A DNA stretch of 64,000 nt from Pandoraea cepalis (GTDB taxonomy: Bacteria; Pseudomonadota; Gammaproteobacteria; Burkholderiales; Burkholderiaceae). Below, piece after piece: positions 38,301 to 46,961 of the stretch. The notes under the pieces are model-generated. The model saw only the letters and a program-made list of their open reading frames with translations. It did no database searches and was not told where the DNA came from. Every line of letters begins with the position of its first letter. The first letter of the stretch is position 1. The stretch lies in the NCBI RefSeq assembly GCF_902459665.1, contig NZ_CABPSL010000013.1:1-64000 (forward strand), read 5' to 3'. The translations under genes were made by a program, and so were the position numbers.

Positions 38301-38640
38301 TCGGGACATAAATGCCTTGAAATACCTCGTTGCCCGCCATACGCCACGCTGGTACGCCCCCCCGCACTACACCTACCTGCGTATAGCCGAGCGCATGCAG
38401 CCGTTCACGCGCGCGCGATGCGATGCCGTTTCCATGATCGATCAGCAGGACCGGACAGGCGCGGCGCGGCACAAGCGGCGGCACCAGCAGTTCGAGCCGG
38501 CTATACGGCACGTTAATCGCCCGCAGCAAATGGCCGAGTCCGAATTCGCCCTCCTCGCCGACGTCGATGAGCGCGAACTCGTCGCTACCCGCCAACCATT
38601 GCTTCAATTGCTCGATCGAGACGTCGTCGAGATGCATCAT
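35380..38640 (-). CDS. eight-domain rhodanese fusion protein (cluster B)
   Basis: 1086 residues, built as two four-rhodanese modules head to tail. Domains lie at about 7-104, 127-228, 265-356, 395-492, 554-661, 684-785, 822-912 and 930-1027. Only domains 2 and 6 have a Cys active loop (C191 in ACGGRTRG, C748 in HCAGRTRS); the others have Asp, Ser or Gly there. The module-end element seen at the C terminus (FFVHDRHEGN, WETGLIAQL) also occurs at about 513-540 (YWANDRRQGN, DWEKHLLAQV), which marks the fusion point near residue 550. The second module is the closer match to the 533-residue cluster A protein. GGAGAAAGG precedes the start. It is the last gene of the cluster B run. Confidence 0.88.
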   Translation of the reverse strand: MMHLDDVSIEQLKQWLAGSDEFALIDVGEEGEFGLGHLLRAINVPYSRLELLVPPLVPRRACPVLLIDHGNGIASRARERLHALGYTQVGVVRGGVPAWRMAGNEVFQGIYVPSKAFGEWVEHTFGTPSIDAGQLAELLDANAEVIVLDPRTEAEHAARHVPSAVSCPGGELVYRFDDLVSSPDTLVVVACGGRTRGIVGAQTLINSGVPNRVVALADGNHGWRLAGFELEVGMHRRFPSVSAVGGARAAERAAGVARRFGIARIDRSTFDDWMSEAQQARRTTYAFDVRTPQEFACGHLPGTRSAPGGQLIQATDQWVGTLNARVVLIDSDNARATMTAHWLKHMGWDVYVLTDAFGIDAPSSDAAQVNGYAVGADAADRAARVEREWSAGVRGACEIAPADAMERIRSGALAVSFDSSADYLAAHPPGAVWANRARLEKIKAHVRDGRSLVLFSSDAATAHLAALDLAEIAGEDVAIAVVAGGLRAWREQGLPIEASPESALSQDARVDVLYWANDRRQGNADAMRAYLDWEKHLLAQVAADGHSFGLGGRSIDAPTLKRWLHDGDEIALFDVREHGQYGEGHPLFAVSLPYSRLEIDAERLAPRKDVRVVVFDGGSESSDDGAPPVAARASQRLAALGYTKVHVLNDGMHAWRDAGLNVFSGVNVPSKVFGELIEHAYDTPRVGADELVAWRASGRNVLLLDGRPIDEHRKMSVPGSICVPNGELALRVNDLPGSNEAILVVHCAGRTRSIVGAQTLINLGWPKDRVLALENGTQGWYLADHALEHGDERRYSDTVSPAALAAAQVASAALAERFGVPSVDADAVVRWQAEGEHSVFLFDVRTGDEFAAGSLSGARHVPGGQLVHATDRYVGVRHAKVIVFDDDGVRAPVIASWLRQLGHDAYVLTAGLRSGLTLPRPDGWRAQALPGIDARELSARRYDAKVCVIDVRSSMAFRRAHMAGAIWSIRPRLATLALPSDRSDVVLVADDDAVAALAAAELLARRDVSSVSVLTGGFAACAAAGLPCESSPDQPSDQACIDFLFFVHDRHEGNREAARRYLEWETGLIAQLDSDELAEFDMRGGR

Positions 38641-38684
38641 CTACCTTTCTCCAATGTCGATACGGTGGCGCTACGAAGACGCGC

Positions 38685-39470
38685 TCATGCGCCCGCGGCC
38701 GGCTGCAAAACAGGATGGGAATCGGCCAACGGCTGAGGCCGGACCACGTCTGATAGAAACTGGCGCGCACGCGGGTGGCGCGGCGCCGAAAAGAATTGTT
38801 GCGGCGTCGTATCTTCGAGGAGCGTGCCGGCATCCATGAACCAGATCCGGTCGGCCACATCGGCCGCGAAGCCCATCTCGTGCGTGACCACCACCATCGT
38901 CATGCCGTCCGCCGCGAGTGCTTTCATGACGCCAAGCACCTCGCACACCATCTCGGGATCCAGCGCACTGGTTGGCTCGTCGAACAGGATCAGCGGGGGT
39001 TGCAGCGCCAACGCGCGCGCGATTGCAACGCGCTGCTGCTGCCCTCCCGACAACATGCTCGGCATTGCGTCCGCGCGATGGCCGAGTCCAACCCGTTCCA
39101 GCAGCGCCATTGCGCGCTGCTCGGCGCGCTGCCGCGACGTTCCAGCCACCTTCATCTGCGCAAGCATGACGTTCTGGAGTGCCGACAAGTGCGGAAACAA
39201 ATTGAACTGCTGAAACACGAAGCCAATTCCGGCGCGCAATGCGTTCAGACTCCGTCCTTTGGCGTGGATGTCATTGCCGTCAACGCGGATCGTGCCGCCG
39301 CCGATATCCTCCAAACGATTCACGGTGCGGATCAATGTCGACTTGCCGGAGCCCGACGGCCCGCAGACGACGACCACTTCACCTTTGTTCACGCTCCCGC
39401 TGACGCCGTTCAGCGCGTGATACTTGCCATACCATTTCTGTACGTTGTCGAACTCGATCATCGCGTCCAT
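38685..39470 (-). CDS. polar amino-acid ABC transporter ATP-binding protein (cluster B)
   Basis: 261 residues from the ATG at 39470, chosen because AAAGGA lies six bases upstream; an ATG at 39506 overlaps the permease stop (ATGA) but has no ribosome-binding site. Walker [35 protein letters not shown] and VTHEMGFA are all intact. Same GlnQ/TcyN-type class as the cluster A ATPase, and followed by the eight-domain rhodanese instead of a thiol dioxygenase. Confidence 0.92.
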   Translation of the reverse strand: MDAMIEFDNVQKWYGKYHALNGVSGSVNKGEVVVVCGPSGSGKSTLIRTVNRLEDIGGGTIRVDGNDIHAKGRSLNALRAGIGFVFQQFNLFPHLSALQNVMLAQMKVAGTSRQRAEQRAMALLERVGLGHRADAMPSMLSGGQQQRVAIARALALQPPLILFDEPTSALDPEMVCEVLGVMKALAADGMTMVVVTHEMGFAADVADRIWFMDAGTLLEDTTPQQFFSAPRHPRARQFLSDVVRPQPLADSHPVLQPAAGA

Positions 39471-39502
39471 TTCCAATCCTTTGCTCATCACTTGCCGAAT
39501 GC

Positions 39503-40192
39503 TCATTGCGCCGCTCGTCGCCGCTGGATACGTCTGTCCAGCATTCGCGCAAGCGCTGAAAGCGATGCACAGGCCAGCAGATAAAACCCGGCCAGCACTA
39601 GAAAAACCTGCAGCGCATTCGTCGTTTCCATGCTATTGACCTGCTGCGCCGAGAACGTCACTTCCTGCACGCCGATCACATACACGATCGAGGTTGCCTT
39701 GATCGTCGACACGAACTGATTGACGAACGAAGGAATCATGTTCACCAGCGCCTGCGGCAACAGCACGTGCCGTAGCGCTTGCAGGTACGACAAACCTGAT
39801 GCGCGGGCCGCCTCGATTTGCCCGCGCGGCAATGCGAGTAATCCGGCCCGCACGATCTCGCTGAGAAACGCCGCCTCGTAGGCGACGATTGCTGCGAGCG
39901 CCGTGTGGAACGCCGAAATGGTCCGCCCAGTGGCAAGCGGAATCACGTAGTAGGCCCAAAACACAATCATCAGGAGCGGGATACCACGCAGCGTGTAAAC
40001 CCAGGCGAATGCGGGCCAGCGTAGTACTCGCCAAGGACTCATTCTTGCCAGACCGAGCGCAAGTGCGACTGGAAACGCCAGCCCCAAGCCCAGGACCGCA
40101 AGGATCAGTGTCAACGCGAAGCCGCCGATCGGCCCTCTCGGCCAGCCTCCCACCAGAAAGACCAGGAGGTATCGATGCAGAATGTCGAACAT
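39503..40192 (-). CDS. amino-acid ABC transporter permease (cluster B, second permease)
   Basis: 229 residues from the ATG at 40192, five bases after the other permease ends. The block [22 protein letters not shown] and the EAA loop ([11 protein letters not shown] to VLLPQAL) mark a HisM-type permease. It corresponds to the 12045-12737 permease of cluster A (shared start MxxILHxYL and the GxxPxGPxGG loop). Forms the channel with its neighbour. Confidence 0.92.
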   Translation of the reverse strand: MFDILHRYLLVFLVGGWPRGPIGGFALTLILAVLGLGLAFPVALALGLARMSPWRVLRWPAFAWVYTLRGIPLLMIVFWAYYVIPLATGRTISAFHTALAAIVAYEAAFLSEIVRAGLLALPRGQIEAARASGLSYLQALRHVLLPQALVNMIPSFVNQFVSTIKATSIVYVIGVQEVTFSAQQVNSMETTNALQVFLVLAGFYLLACASLSALARMLDRRIQRRRAAQ

Positions 40193-40197
40193 CGCGC

Positions 40198-40893
40198 TCA
40201 CCCCCTCGGCGCCGGCGCATAGCGCCGGGACAACCACGCGCCCAGGCCCATCAGAAGCCAACAGGACATTAGATAAAACACCGTCGATACCGCGAACACT
40301 TCGAAGGCGCGAAACGTTTGGTTTTCGATCGCATGCACTTGATACGTCATTTCCGCTACCCCGATCACCATCGAAAGGCTCGTGTCCTTGAAAAGGATCA
40401 GCGAGCGGTTGAGCAGCGACGGCAGTCCGATACGCAGCGCCTGCGGCAACAACACGTAACGCATCGATCCGCCGGCGCTCAGGCCGATCGAGCGCGCCGC
40501 TTCAATTTGCCCGTACGGAACCGAGCGCAGTCCCGAGCGAATGTCCTCCGAAAAGTACGCGGCGGCGTTGAGAGACAATGCAACGGCAGCCAATAGGAAC
40601 TCGCTGTCGTGGTGGTTGATCCAGAGCTGGATGGCACGAGGCAGCATCTGTGGCACCCCGAAATACCAGACCATGATCTGCACGACGGTCGGCACGTTGC
40701 GGTGGTAGATGACAAACGCGCTCATCAAGGCGGCGATCGGCTTAGCGGGTACTACCCGCAGCACGACGATCACCAGCGCGACGATGAAGCTGCCGACCCA
40801 CGCACATGCGAACAGCGACAACGTGGTGCGCGCGCCTGAGGCGAGCAGGTCGGCAAAACCGTTCGTCAGGAGGAACGAAAGATTAAATTGCAT
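40198..40893 (-). CDS. amino-acid ABC transporter permease (cluster B, first permease)
   Basis: 231 residues. It starts MQFNLSFLL, parallel to MFDLSFLL in cluster A, and carries VIYHRNVPTVVQIMVWYFGVPQ and the EAA loop (QIEAARSIGLS to VLLPQAL). Follows the binding-protein gene by 17 bases. Pairs with the permease at 39503-40192. Confidence 0.92.
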   Translation of the reverse strand: MQFNLSFLLTNGFADLLASGARTTLSLFACAWVGSFIVALVIVVLRVVPAKPIAALMSAFVIYHRNVPTVVQIMVWYFGVPQMLPRAIQLWINHHDSEFLLAAVALSLNAAAYFSEDIRSGLRSVPYGQIEAARSIGLSAGGSMRYVLLPQALRIGLPSLLNRSLILFKDTSLSMVIGVAEMTYQVHAIENQTFRAFEVFAVSTVFYLMSCWLLMGLGAWLSRRYAPAPRG

Positions 40894-40910
40894 CGTTCAA
40901 TTTGGCCAAA

Positions 40911-41747
40911 TCAGGGCTGATCGACGGGTTCGACCTTGAAGGTGCGAGTCAGCTTGTAGATCGACTGCGACCCGAGCCACTTGTCGTATATCGCACTGAG
41001 CGCACCGCTACGATCCATTTGGGTGATCACTTGGTTAATCGCAGCCAAGAGCGCCGCATTGCCCTTCTTCACGACGATTCCCATATGTTCGGTGAATACG
41101 GGTTGCGGCAGCAGCACGGTCGGGTCGTCCCCGCTTTTCGTATTGTTCTGAAAGCGAATCAAACCCAATTCACCGCCCACCACGCCGTCAACCTTCTCGT
41201 CCTGCAGCGCGAGATAGCATGCGGCGATGTCGCTGAACGTAATGATTTTTGCCTGCTTGAGCACTTGGCCTGCTATTGCGGCCGAGCCGGAGCCGCTGGT
41301 CGCGCACACGCGAGCACCCTTGAGCTGCGAAATGTCGGTGACGCCCGACTTCTTTTTGACCAGAACACGGATCGCGTCCTGCAGATACTGCAGGCTATAG
41401 TCGACTTGTTGCGCGCGCTGCGGCAGGTAAGTCATTGAGCCTGCGACCACGTCAACCCGACCCATATCCAATTCCGCGATTCTCGCCTCGGTCGACATCG
41501 GCTTGTGCTCGAGTGCAACGCCTAGCCCGGCGGCAAGCGCATGACACATATCGACGTCATAACCAACGAAAGTGCGGGTCTTAGGATCCTGATACGCATA
41601 CGGAGCAGTCGCGTTCTGGGTACCGCAAATCAACTTGCCGCGCGCTTTGATTTCCGCGAGCGTGGCTGCGTGCGCGCCCGTCGTCAGTAGCGACGAAGTC
41701 AGTACTGCAAACAAAGCCGCGATTTTCCAGAAGATGCCTTTACTCAT
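40911..41747 (-). CDS. amino-acid ABC transporter periplasmic binding protein (cluster B)
   Basis: 278 residues from the ATG at 41747 with AAGGAG seven to eight bases upstream. Signal peptide ends near AHA (about residue 27). Family-3 binding protein with LAEIKARGKLICGTQNATAPYAY, GYDVDMCHALAAGLG and MGIVVKKGNAALLAAINQVI. Shares the KWLGxxSxYKxTRxxKVEP ending with cluster A. Binds the amino acid delivered to the two permeases. Confidence 0.92.
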   Translation of the reverse strand: MSKGIFWKIAALFAVLTSSLLTTGAHAATLAEIKARGKLICGTQNATAPYAYQDPKTRTFVGYDVDMCHALAAGLGVALEHKPMSTEARIAELDMGRVDVVAGSMTYLPQRAQQVDYSLQYLQDAIRVLVKKKSGVTDISQLKGARVCATSGSGSAAIAGQVLKQAKIITFSDIAACYLALQDEKVDGVVGGELGLIRFQNNTKSGDDPTVLLPQPVFTEHMGIVVKKGNAALLAAINQVITQMDRSGALSAIYDKWLGSQSIYKLTRTFKVEPVDQP

Positions 41748-41779
41748 GTTCGTCTCCTTCTCTTTGTTGAAATTGCATG

Positions 41780-42946
41780 TCAGCACGCGGTCTGCAGCGC
41801 GGGCATTGCTTGTTCCAGATCGCCGATCAGATCCGCCACGTCCTCCAAACCGACGTGAAGTCGGATCACGGCCCCCTCCGGCCGCCACGCGTTCACGGTG
41901 CGCACCGCTTCGGCGTGGACGACGTTGACCAGGCTTTCGTAGCCACCCCAGCTGGACCCAATCCCGAATAGCCGAAGTGCGTCAACGAAGGCTCGTACGT
42001 TTGTGCATTCCTCGCGAAGCACGATGGCGAACAACGACGCCGCCCCACGAAAATCTCGCTGCCAAATTGCGTGGCCCGGATCTTCAGGTAGCGCGGGATA
42101 AAGCACGCGACTGACTTCGGGGCGCGCCTGCAACCAGCGCGCGACAGCCAGTGCGTTCTCCATTTGCTGCTTCAATCGCACGCCCATCGTGCGCAGTCCT
42201 CGCAACGCGAGGTAGCAGTCGTCGGGGCTCACGCCGTAGCCGAAATCGCTCACTGCATCGCGCACTACACGCCAATAGCGTTCATTGGTTGTGATCACGC
42301 CCATCATCAGATCGGAATGACCGCCGATATACTTGGTGGCGGCATGGATCGACACGTCGACGCCATGTTCAAATGGCGAGTAGAAGTAGGGCGTAGCCCA
42401 TGTGTTGTCGGCGACGATCGCACAACCCGCGGCCCGCGCCGCCTTGGCGATCGCCGGAATGTCCTGCACCTCGAACGTCATCGATCCGGGCGATTCGCAA
42501 TACACAACTGCAGTCTCCTGACGAATCAACGCTGCGATGCCGGCGCCGATCTTTGGGTCGTAGAACTGCACATCGATGCCGAGCGGCACTAGTCGCCGCA
42601 TACAGAATTTACGCGCTGGCGCGTACACCGTATCAGGCACCAATACATGGCTGCCCGGCGCGGCCAAGGCTAGAAGCGTTGATGCGATAGCCGCCAGACC
42701 ATTGGGTAGCGCCACAGACCGGTAGCCGCCTTCCAGCTCAGCAACAGCGCGTTCGAAAGCAAATGTCGTGGGCGTGCCATGACGACCATAGCGCACGCCA
42801 TGGTCACCCAGTTCGTGCCGCTTTTCATAAGATGCCAGCGTCGGAAAGATCACCGTCGATGTTCGATATACCGGCGGGTTGACCATCCCCTCCTGGTCGG
42901 CGGGGCTACGGCCGGCATGGGTCAATACCGTATCAGCTCGTTTCAT
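41780..42946 (-). CDS. cystathionine beta-lyase-like PLP enzyme (cluster B)
   Basis: 388 residues; MetC-type fold-I PLP enzyme. VADNTW (178-183) and the PLP Lys K205 in ATKYIGGHSD are present, plus the late RLHVGLEDVADLI end shared with cluster A. Likely a C-S lyase acting on a sulfur amino acid brought in by the ABC importer whose binding-protein gene follows after 32 bases. In cluster B the lyase sits upstream of the transporter; in cluster A it is last. Could be a cystine/cysteine-conjugate lyase rather than a biosynthetic enzyme. Confidence 0.85.
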   Translation of the reverse strand: MKRADTVLTHAGRSPADQEGMVNPPVYRTSTVIFPTLASYEKRHELGDHGVRYGRHGTPTTFAFERAVAELEGGYRSVALPNGLAAIASTLLALAAPGSHVLVPDTVYAPARKFCMRRLVPLGIDVQFYDPKIGAGIAALIRQETAVVYCESPGSMTFEVQDIPAIAKAARAAGCAIVADNTWATPYFYSPFEHGVDVSIHAATKYIGGHSDLMMGVITTNERYWRVVRDAVSDFGYGVSPDDCYLALRGLRTMGVRLKQQMENALAVARWLQARPEVSRVLYPALPEDPGHAIWQRDFRGAASLFAIVLREECTNVRAFVDALRLFGIGSSWGGYESLVNVVHAEAVRTVNAWRPEGAVIRLHVGLEDVADLIGDLEQAMPALQTAC

Positions 42947-43099
42947 GAAATAGTTTGTCCGTTTGCGTTAAGGTTCATCGACGGGCAATGTGCCGCCTCG
43001 ACGAGATCGGTGGCGCAAGCGCGAGGCGAGCAATCCAAGCGATGCATACGTTCGTTCCTGGCAATGCTCGGCGCACGCCCGCGCTGACCTTGCTTCAAC

Positions 43100-43708
43100 T
43101 CAAGTGATGTGCGCTTCGATGCATTCGCGATAGCCAATGCGCTCCTTCAGCGCTGCGCGATAGCGCTCAACCGCGGGCAGTTCGGCGAGTACATCGTCAA
43201 CGAGCGACAGCCGATGAATGTGTGGCGCGAGTGCGATGTCGCCCATCGTGAGCCCGGCGCCAGCGATGAATGGCCCCTCGCCAAGGCTCGCATCCAGGAT
43301 CTTCACCGTCGCGACAACGCTGTTGCGCAGCACACGTCGATGGTCAATCGGCGCCGACTGTTTCTGAGCCTCACGCAGCGCCCGCAGCGCCGGGACGAGA
43401 TTCAACGACGCCCAATCCATCCATTTGTCGCTGGCCGCGCGTGCGCCCGGATCAACCGGCCACAGCGTGCCGTCACCGTAACGCGCGGCAAGATAACGGA
43501 CGATCGCGTTCGACTCCCACAACACCAACGAGCCGTCACGCAGCGTCGGAATCCGTCCGTTGGGATTGAGCGACAGGTATTCCTCGGAGCGCAGGGAACC
43601 GAAGTTTGCACCCGCAAGGTGAAGTTTGAACGGCACATCGAGCTCGCTCAGCGCCCATACCACCTTCGCGACATTGGATGATGTGTTGCGTCCCCATACA
43701 TCAATCAT
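43100..43708 (-). CDS. glutathione S-transferase family protein (cluster B)
   Basis: 202 residues from the ATG at 43708. N-terminal thioredoxin-like domain with GRNTSSNVAKVVWALSELD, where Ser or Asn of the SSN turn may be the thiol-activating residue, the NPNGRIPTL cis-Pro motif and ESNAIVRYLA for gamma-glutamyl binding. An all-helical C-terminal domain has the GAGLTMGDIALAPHIHR capping motif. It lies between the thiol dioxygenase and lyase genes on the same strand. It could conjugate glutathione or handle glutathione persulfide; the role is inferred. Cluster A has no GST. Confidence 0.88.
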   Translation of the reverse strand: MIDVWGRNTSSNVAKVVWALSELDVPFKLHLAGANFGSLRSEEYLSLNPNGRIPTLRDGSLVLWESNAIVRYLAARYGDGTLWPVDPGARAASDKWMDWASLNLVPALRALREAQKQSAPIDHRRVLRNSVVATVKILDASLGEGPFIAGAGLTMGDIALAPHIHRLSLVDDVLAELPAVERYRAALKERIGYRECIEAHIT

Positions 43709-43781
43709 TGACGACCCCCGTGTGAATATCTGCGTCGCCCGCATATACCGTCGCGCGAGCGCTCCATCGAAATCGCGTGGG

Positions 43782-44393
43782 TTACGCGAAATCCTTGCCG
43801 ACGGTCGGCCGCATGAAATTCTGGTTGTAGTTGAGGACCCGACCGGTCTCCAGATCGAAGCCAATCCGCTCATTCAACGTTTCGAGAGCACGGCCGTACA
43901 AGTGCAGATGCCGCACAGTGCTGGCGCCGTCAACGTGGATACTGTGGATATCGTCCGGCATGAACTCGATGGGCGCGCCCGGCCGGACCACGTATTCCCG
44001 ATCCAGTTCGAGCTGCGCGCGCTCCGGGTCGCTGCCGTCGTCGATGCGCCGGTAGATGCGGTTCAGCTCATCTCCCGCCAAGGCGACGATAACGGCCCAA
44101 GTGCCGTGGTTATGCGGCGCAGTGCGCTTGCCCGGCACGATCGAATTCACGTACAGCGCGAAGCCATGATCCGGCTGCTCATTCAGCAGATAACGCAGCG
44201 AAGTCTGCGGAGCACCGGCCTCCGGCGCGGGAAAATCTTCTAATGGGAATAAGTCCTGCGCGGCGGTGAGGCGTTGCAGAATCCGGCTCACTTCGCTCAG
44301 CAACGCGCGATCGGGGGTGCGCTGCCCAACTCGTTCGATGATCTCCGCCATTGTTTCCTGCACAAGGGCGTGGCGTTTGGTCCGACGATCCAT
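43782..44393 (-). CDS. cysteine dioxygenase-type thiol dioxygenase (cluster B)
   Basis: 203 residues from the ATG at 44393, AGGAG nine bases upstream. Iron ligands H94 and H96 (PHNHGTW) and H150 (DDIHSIHV) are as in the cluster A enzyme. The block [20 protein letters not shown] is shared with it. First gene of the cluster B minus-strand run and divergent from the CysB-like regulator. Adds dioxygen to a thiol (cysteine or a related compound) to make a sulfinate; the exact substrate is not readable. Confidence 0.85.
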   Translation of the reverse strand: MDRRTKRHALVQETMAEIIERVGQRTPDRALLSEVSRILQRLTAAQDLFPLEDFPAPEAGAPQTSLRYLLNEQPDHGFALYVNSIVPGKRTAPHNHGTWAVIVALAGDELNRIYRRIDDGSDPERAQLELDREYVVRPGAPIEFMPDDIHSIHVDGASTVRHLHLYGRALETLNERIGFDLETGRVLNYNQNFMRPTVGKDFA

Positions 44394-44504
44394 GTCTATT
44401 TCTCCTGTTTGATGGAGAAACGTTACCAATTCATTTTTTGCAGAGGAAGTAACTCTCTATAATGTGCTATACGATTTTTTTATACATGCAAGGGAAGGTC
44501 CACC
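44394..44504. promoter_or_regulatory. divergent promoter region, cluster B versus CysB-like regulator
   Basis: An AT-rich 111-base gap. TATAAT at 44458-44463 is a good -10 for one direction; TTTTTTTATACAT at 44474-44486 follows. The gap should hold both promoters and the CysB-like site. Confidence 0.5.
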
Positions 44505-45431
44505 ATGAACGTTCAGCAACTACGCTGCATTTGCGAGGTGGCCCGCCAGGATCTCAATGTTTCCAAAGCAGCCGAGACGTTGAATACGTCGCAACCTGGT
44601 GTAAGCACGCAGATCCGACAGTTGGAAGAGGAACTCGGCTTCGCAATCTTCGTCCGGCAGCGCAGCCGCCTGGTTGCGATCAGTAGTGATGGTGCGCTGG
44701 TCATCGAGCGAGCCCAGCGCGCGTTGATGGAGATCGACGACATCCGACAACTTGGGCGGGCGCATCGCACCGATGAGAACGGGACGCTCGCCATTGCAGC
44801 GAGTCACACTCAGGCGCGCTTTCGTTTGCCCACGGTATTAAGCACATTCACTCGGGAATACCCGAAGGTGCAAATTACCATCCGGCCCGAGAGCGGCAAA
44901 GCAATTCTCGACGCGATCATAACCGGGCGCGCGGACATTGGTGTGCTCAGTACGTTCGACTCGCTGCCCGTGGGTCTCGTGGCGCTCCCCTTCCACACGT
45001 ACCGGCGGGTGTTGCTGGTTCCGATCGGGCATGCACTCCTCGACGTGGAGCGACCTACCCTCGAAGATATTGCACGCTATCCGATCGTGGTTTTCGAGCC
45101 GTCGAACTCACGCACAACACTGCTGCGCGAGCTTGATCGACTGCAGCTCAGATCACCGACGCTGCTGCAAGGCACCAATGCAGACGTCGTCAAAGCGTAC
45201 GTTGAACATGGACTCGGCGTTACCGTGTTACCCGACATCGCGTTCGATCCGCAGCGTGATTTCGGCTTGCGCGCAATCAACGTCGATCACCTGTTCCCAG
45301 AGAGCACCACCTACCTCGTACTGAACAACAAGCATTACCTGCGGCCATACACGTACGCGTTCATCACGATGCTCGCCCCTCAACTGCGCCGCGATATCGT
45401 TCAGAAGGCGTGTACGCCGTCAAACGTGTAA
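44505..45431 (+). CDS. CysB-like LysR-family regulator
   Basis: 308 residues. The N terminus MNVQQLRCICEVARQDLNVSKAAETLNTSQPGVSTQIRQLEEELG has the CysB/Cbl pattern (QQLR, TSQPGVS-QIR-LE-ELG). The effector domain continues in CysB style (IAASHTQARFRLPTVLSTFTREYP, then LGRADIGV-like and TNADVVKAYVEHGLGVTVLP). CysB proteins sense sulfur status through O-acetylserine and activate sulfur genes. Divergence from the cluster B run points to control of that cluster. Confidence 0.88.
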   Translation: MNVQQLRCICEVARQDLNVSKAAETLNTSQPGVSTQIRQLEEELGFAIFVRQRSRLVAISSDGALVIERAQRALMEIDDIRQLGRAHRTDENGTLAIAASHTQARFRLPTVLSTFTREYPKVQITIRPESGKAILDAIITGRADIGVLSTFDSLPVGLVALPFHTYRRVLLVPIGHALLDVERPTLEDIARYPIVVFEPSNSRTTLLRELDRLQLRSPTLLQGTNADVVKAYVEHGLGVTVLPDIAFDPQRDFGLRAINVDHLFPESTTYLVLNNKHYLRPYTYAFITMLAPQLRRDIVQKACTPSNV

Positions 45432-45836
45432 GTGTCATCAAGCAAGAAGGACAGCGCTCCTTCGCCATGTGATGGCTGGGATATAGATCCTCGACTGGCC
45501 TTCGCGTTGCCACATTGGTTCCCCTGGGTCGGATCGACGCCTCGATAGCGTGCTGGCCCTCATCGCCGTTGCATTCCTGCATCACTTCCCCCTCAGCGAT
45601 AAGTGTCGACATGTCGTGCGCTCACGCGTGAACAATTCATCGCACTTATGCAGCATAAGAAAAAATTAATTTCAAATCCCAAATTGACTTGGTAATTTTC
45701 GGCACGAGTTACTCAATACCCATCTGGCCAATGGCGATGAAATAGCGTTTGGCATTCGGCAAATCCGGCATTTATGCGTTTCAACGATGCTTGCGGATTC
45801 GCGTCGAATACCCTCACATCTACAGGGAATTGAATC
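45432..45836. other. gene-free interval between CysB-like regulator and porin
   Basis: 405 bases. No convincing gene is seen. AT-rich sequence at 45655-45700 (AAGAAAAAATTAATTTCAAA and neighbours) probably belongs to the porin promoter. No repeat or RNA structure was recognised. Confidence 0.5.
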
Positions 45837-46961
45837 TTGAGAAAAGAACTCCTTTTTGCGGGCATTTTGTCCGCAACGACGTCGCTCGCCCATGCGCAAA
45901 GTTCAGTGACGCTTTATGGCCTCATCGACACCGGAATTACCTTCGTCAGCAATCAAGGAGGTTCGCACAATGTGCAGACGTCCGCGGGCAGCCTCAACGG
46001 CAACCGCTGGGGCTTGAAAGGCGTCGAGGATCTCGGCGGGGGATTGTCCGCGCTGTTCACCATTGAGAGCGGGTACGGCATTCTCGATGGCAAGCTTAAA
46101 CAGGGTGGCAGGCAATTCGGACGCCAAGCGTTCGTTGGTCTAGCGAGCACGCAATACGGCACCGTAACGGTAGGGAGGCAGACAAGCAACATCGTCGACT
46201 ACCTCGGTCCGATGTCGCTTCCCGCCGGCTCCTGGTCCAATCACCCATACGACAACGACAATCTCAACAACTCTTTCCGCGTCAATAACTCTGTGAAGTA
46301 TCAGAGCCCGACGTATGGCGGATTACGATTCGGCGGCATTTATGGCTTCTCGAACCAGGCAGGAGGTTTCAGCGCGAATCGCACATGGAATCTTGGTGTG
46401 GATTATGCGTATGGATCGCTAAGATTTGCCACTTCGTATTTGTTCGTCAATCACGGCGGAACCTCCGTCAATCCCAGCGGCGCTGTCAGCGACGATGCTC
46501 CTTTTACTGCGGAACGTCAGCGCACCTATGGTGCCGGGCTCAATTACGCATTCGGCAAGACAACCGTCGGCCTGGTATTTACGCAAACGCGCCTTGACAA
46601 CCCAGTCTCCATCAGCGGCTCGGCGTCTGGACGTTCCGGCAATCTCGCACTCGCAGGAAGCAGTGCGCGCTTCACGAACTACGAAGTCAACGTGCGTTAC
46701 AACATATCACCCGCATGGATGCTGCTTAGTTCGTACACGTTCACTGACGCGAATTTCAATGGTGTGTCGCCGAAGTTCAACCAGGTGAATGTCGAGCTGG
46801 ATCATCTGCTGTCGAAGCGAACCGACGTCTATCTGCAGACCATCTATCAGCATGTCAGCGGAACGGGACGATCTGGCATTACGGCCGACATCGACGGACT
46901 GACGGCGTCGTCCACAAACAATCAGACGGCCGTGACCGTCGGCCTTCGTCACCGGTTTTAA
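45837..46961 (+). CDS. general outer-membrane porin (Gram-negative porin family)
   Basis: 374 residues from a TTG at 45837 with AGGGA upstream. Signal peptide ends at AHAQ (about residue 21). The mature protein opens SSVTLYGLIDTGITF and continues with NRWGLKGVEDLGGGLSALFTIESGY and RQAFVGLASTQYGTVTVGRQ, the standard betaproteobacterial trimeric porin, and ends in GLRHRF with the terminal Phe needed for outer-membrane insertion. It follows the CysB-like regulator and may supply the outer-membrane entry for the cluster B substrate. Confidence 0.93.
   Translation: MRKELLFAGILSATTSLAHAQSSVTLYGLIDTGITFVSNQGGSHNVQTSAGSLNGNRWGLKGVEDLGGGLSALFTIESGYGILDGKLKQGGRQFGRQAFVGLASTQYGTVTVGRQTSNIVDYLGPMSLPAGSWSNHPYDNDNLNNSFRVNNSVKYQSPTYGGLRFGGIYGFSNQAGGFSANRTWNLGVDYAYGSLRFATSYLFVNHGGTSVNPSGAVSDDAPFTAERQRTYGAGLNYAFGKTTVGLVFTQTRLDNPVSISGSASGRSGNLALAGSSARFTNYEVNVRYNISPAWMLLSSYTFTDANFNGVSPKFNQVNVELDHLLSKRTDVYLQTIYQHVSGTGRSGITADIDGLTASSTNNQTAVTVGLRHRF

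Noticed and set aside
36886-38736. 616-codon plus-strand frame opposite the eight-rhodanese gene
   Set aside because: Composition is typical of a shadow frame, and the minus strand shows eight recognisable domains.
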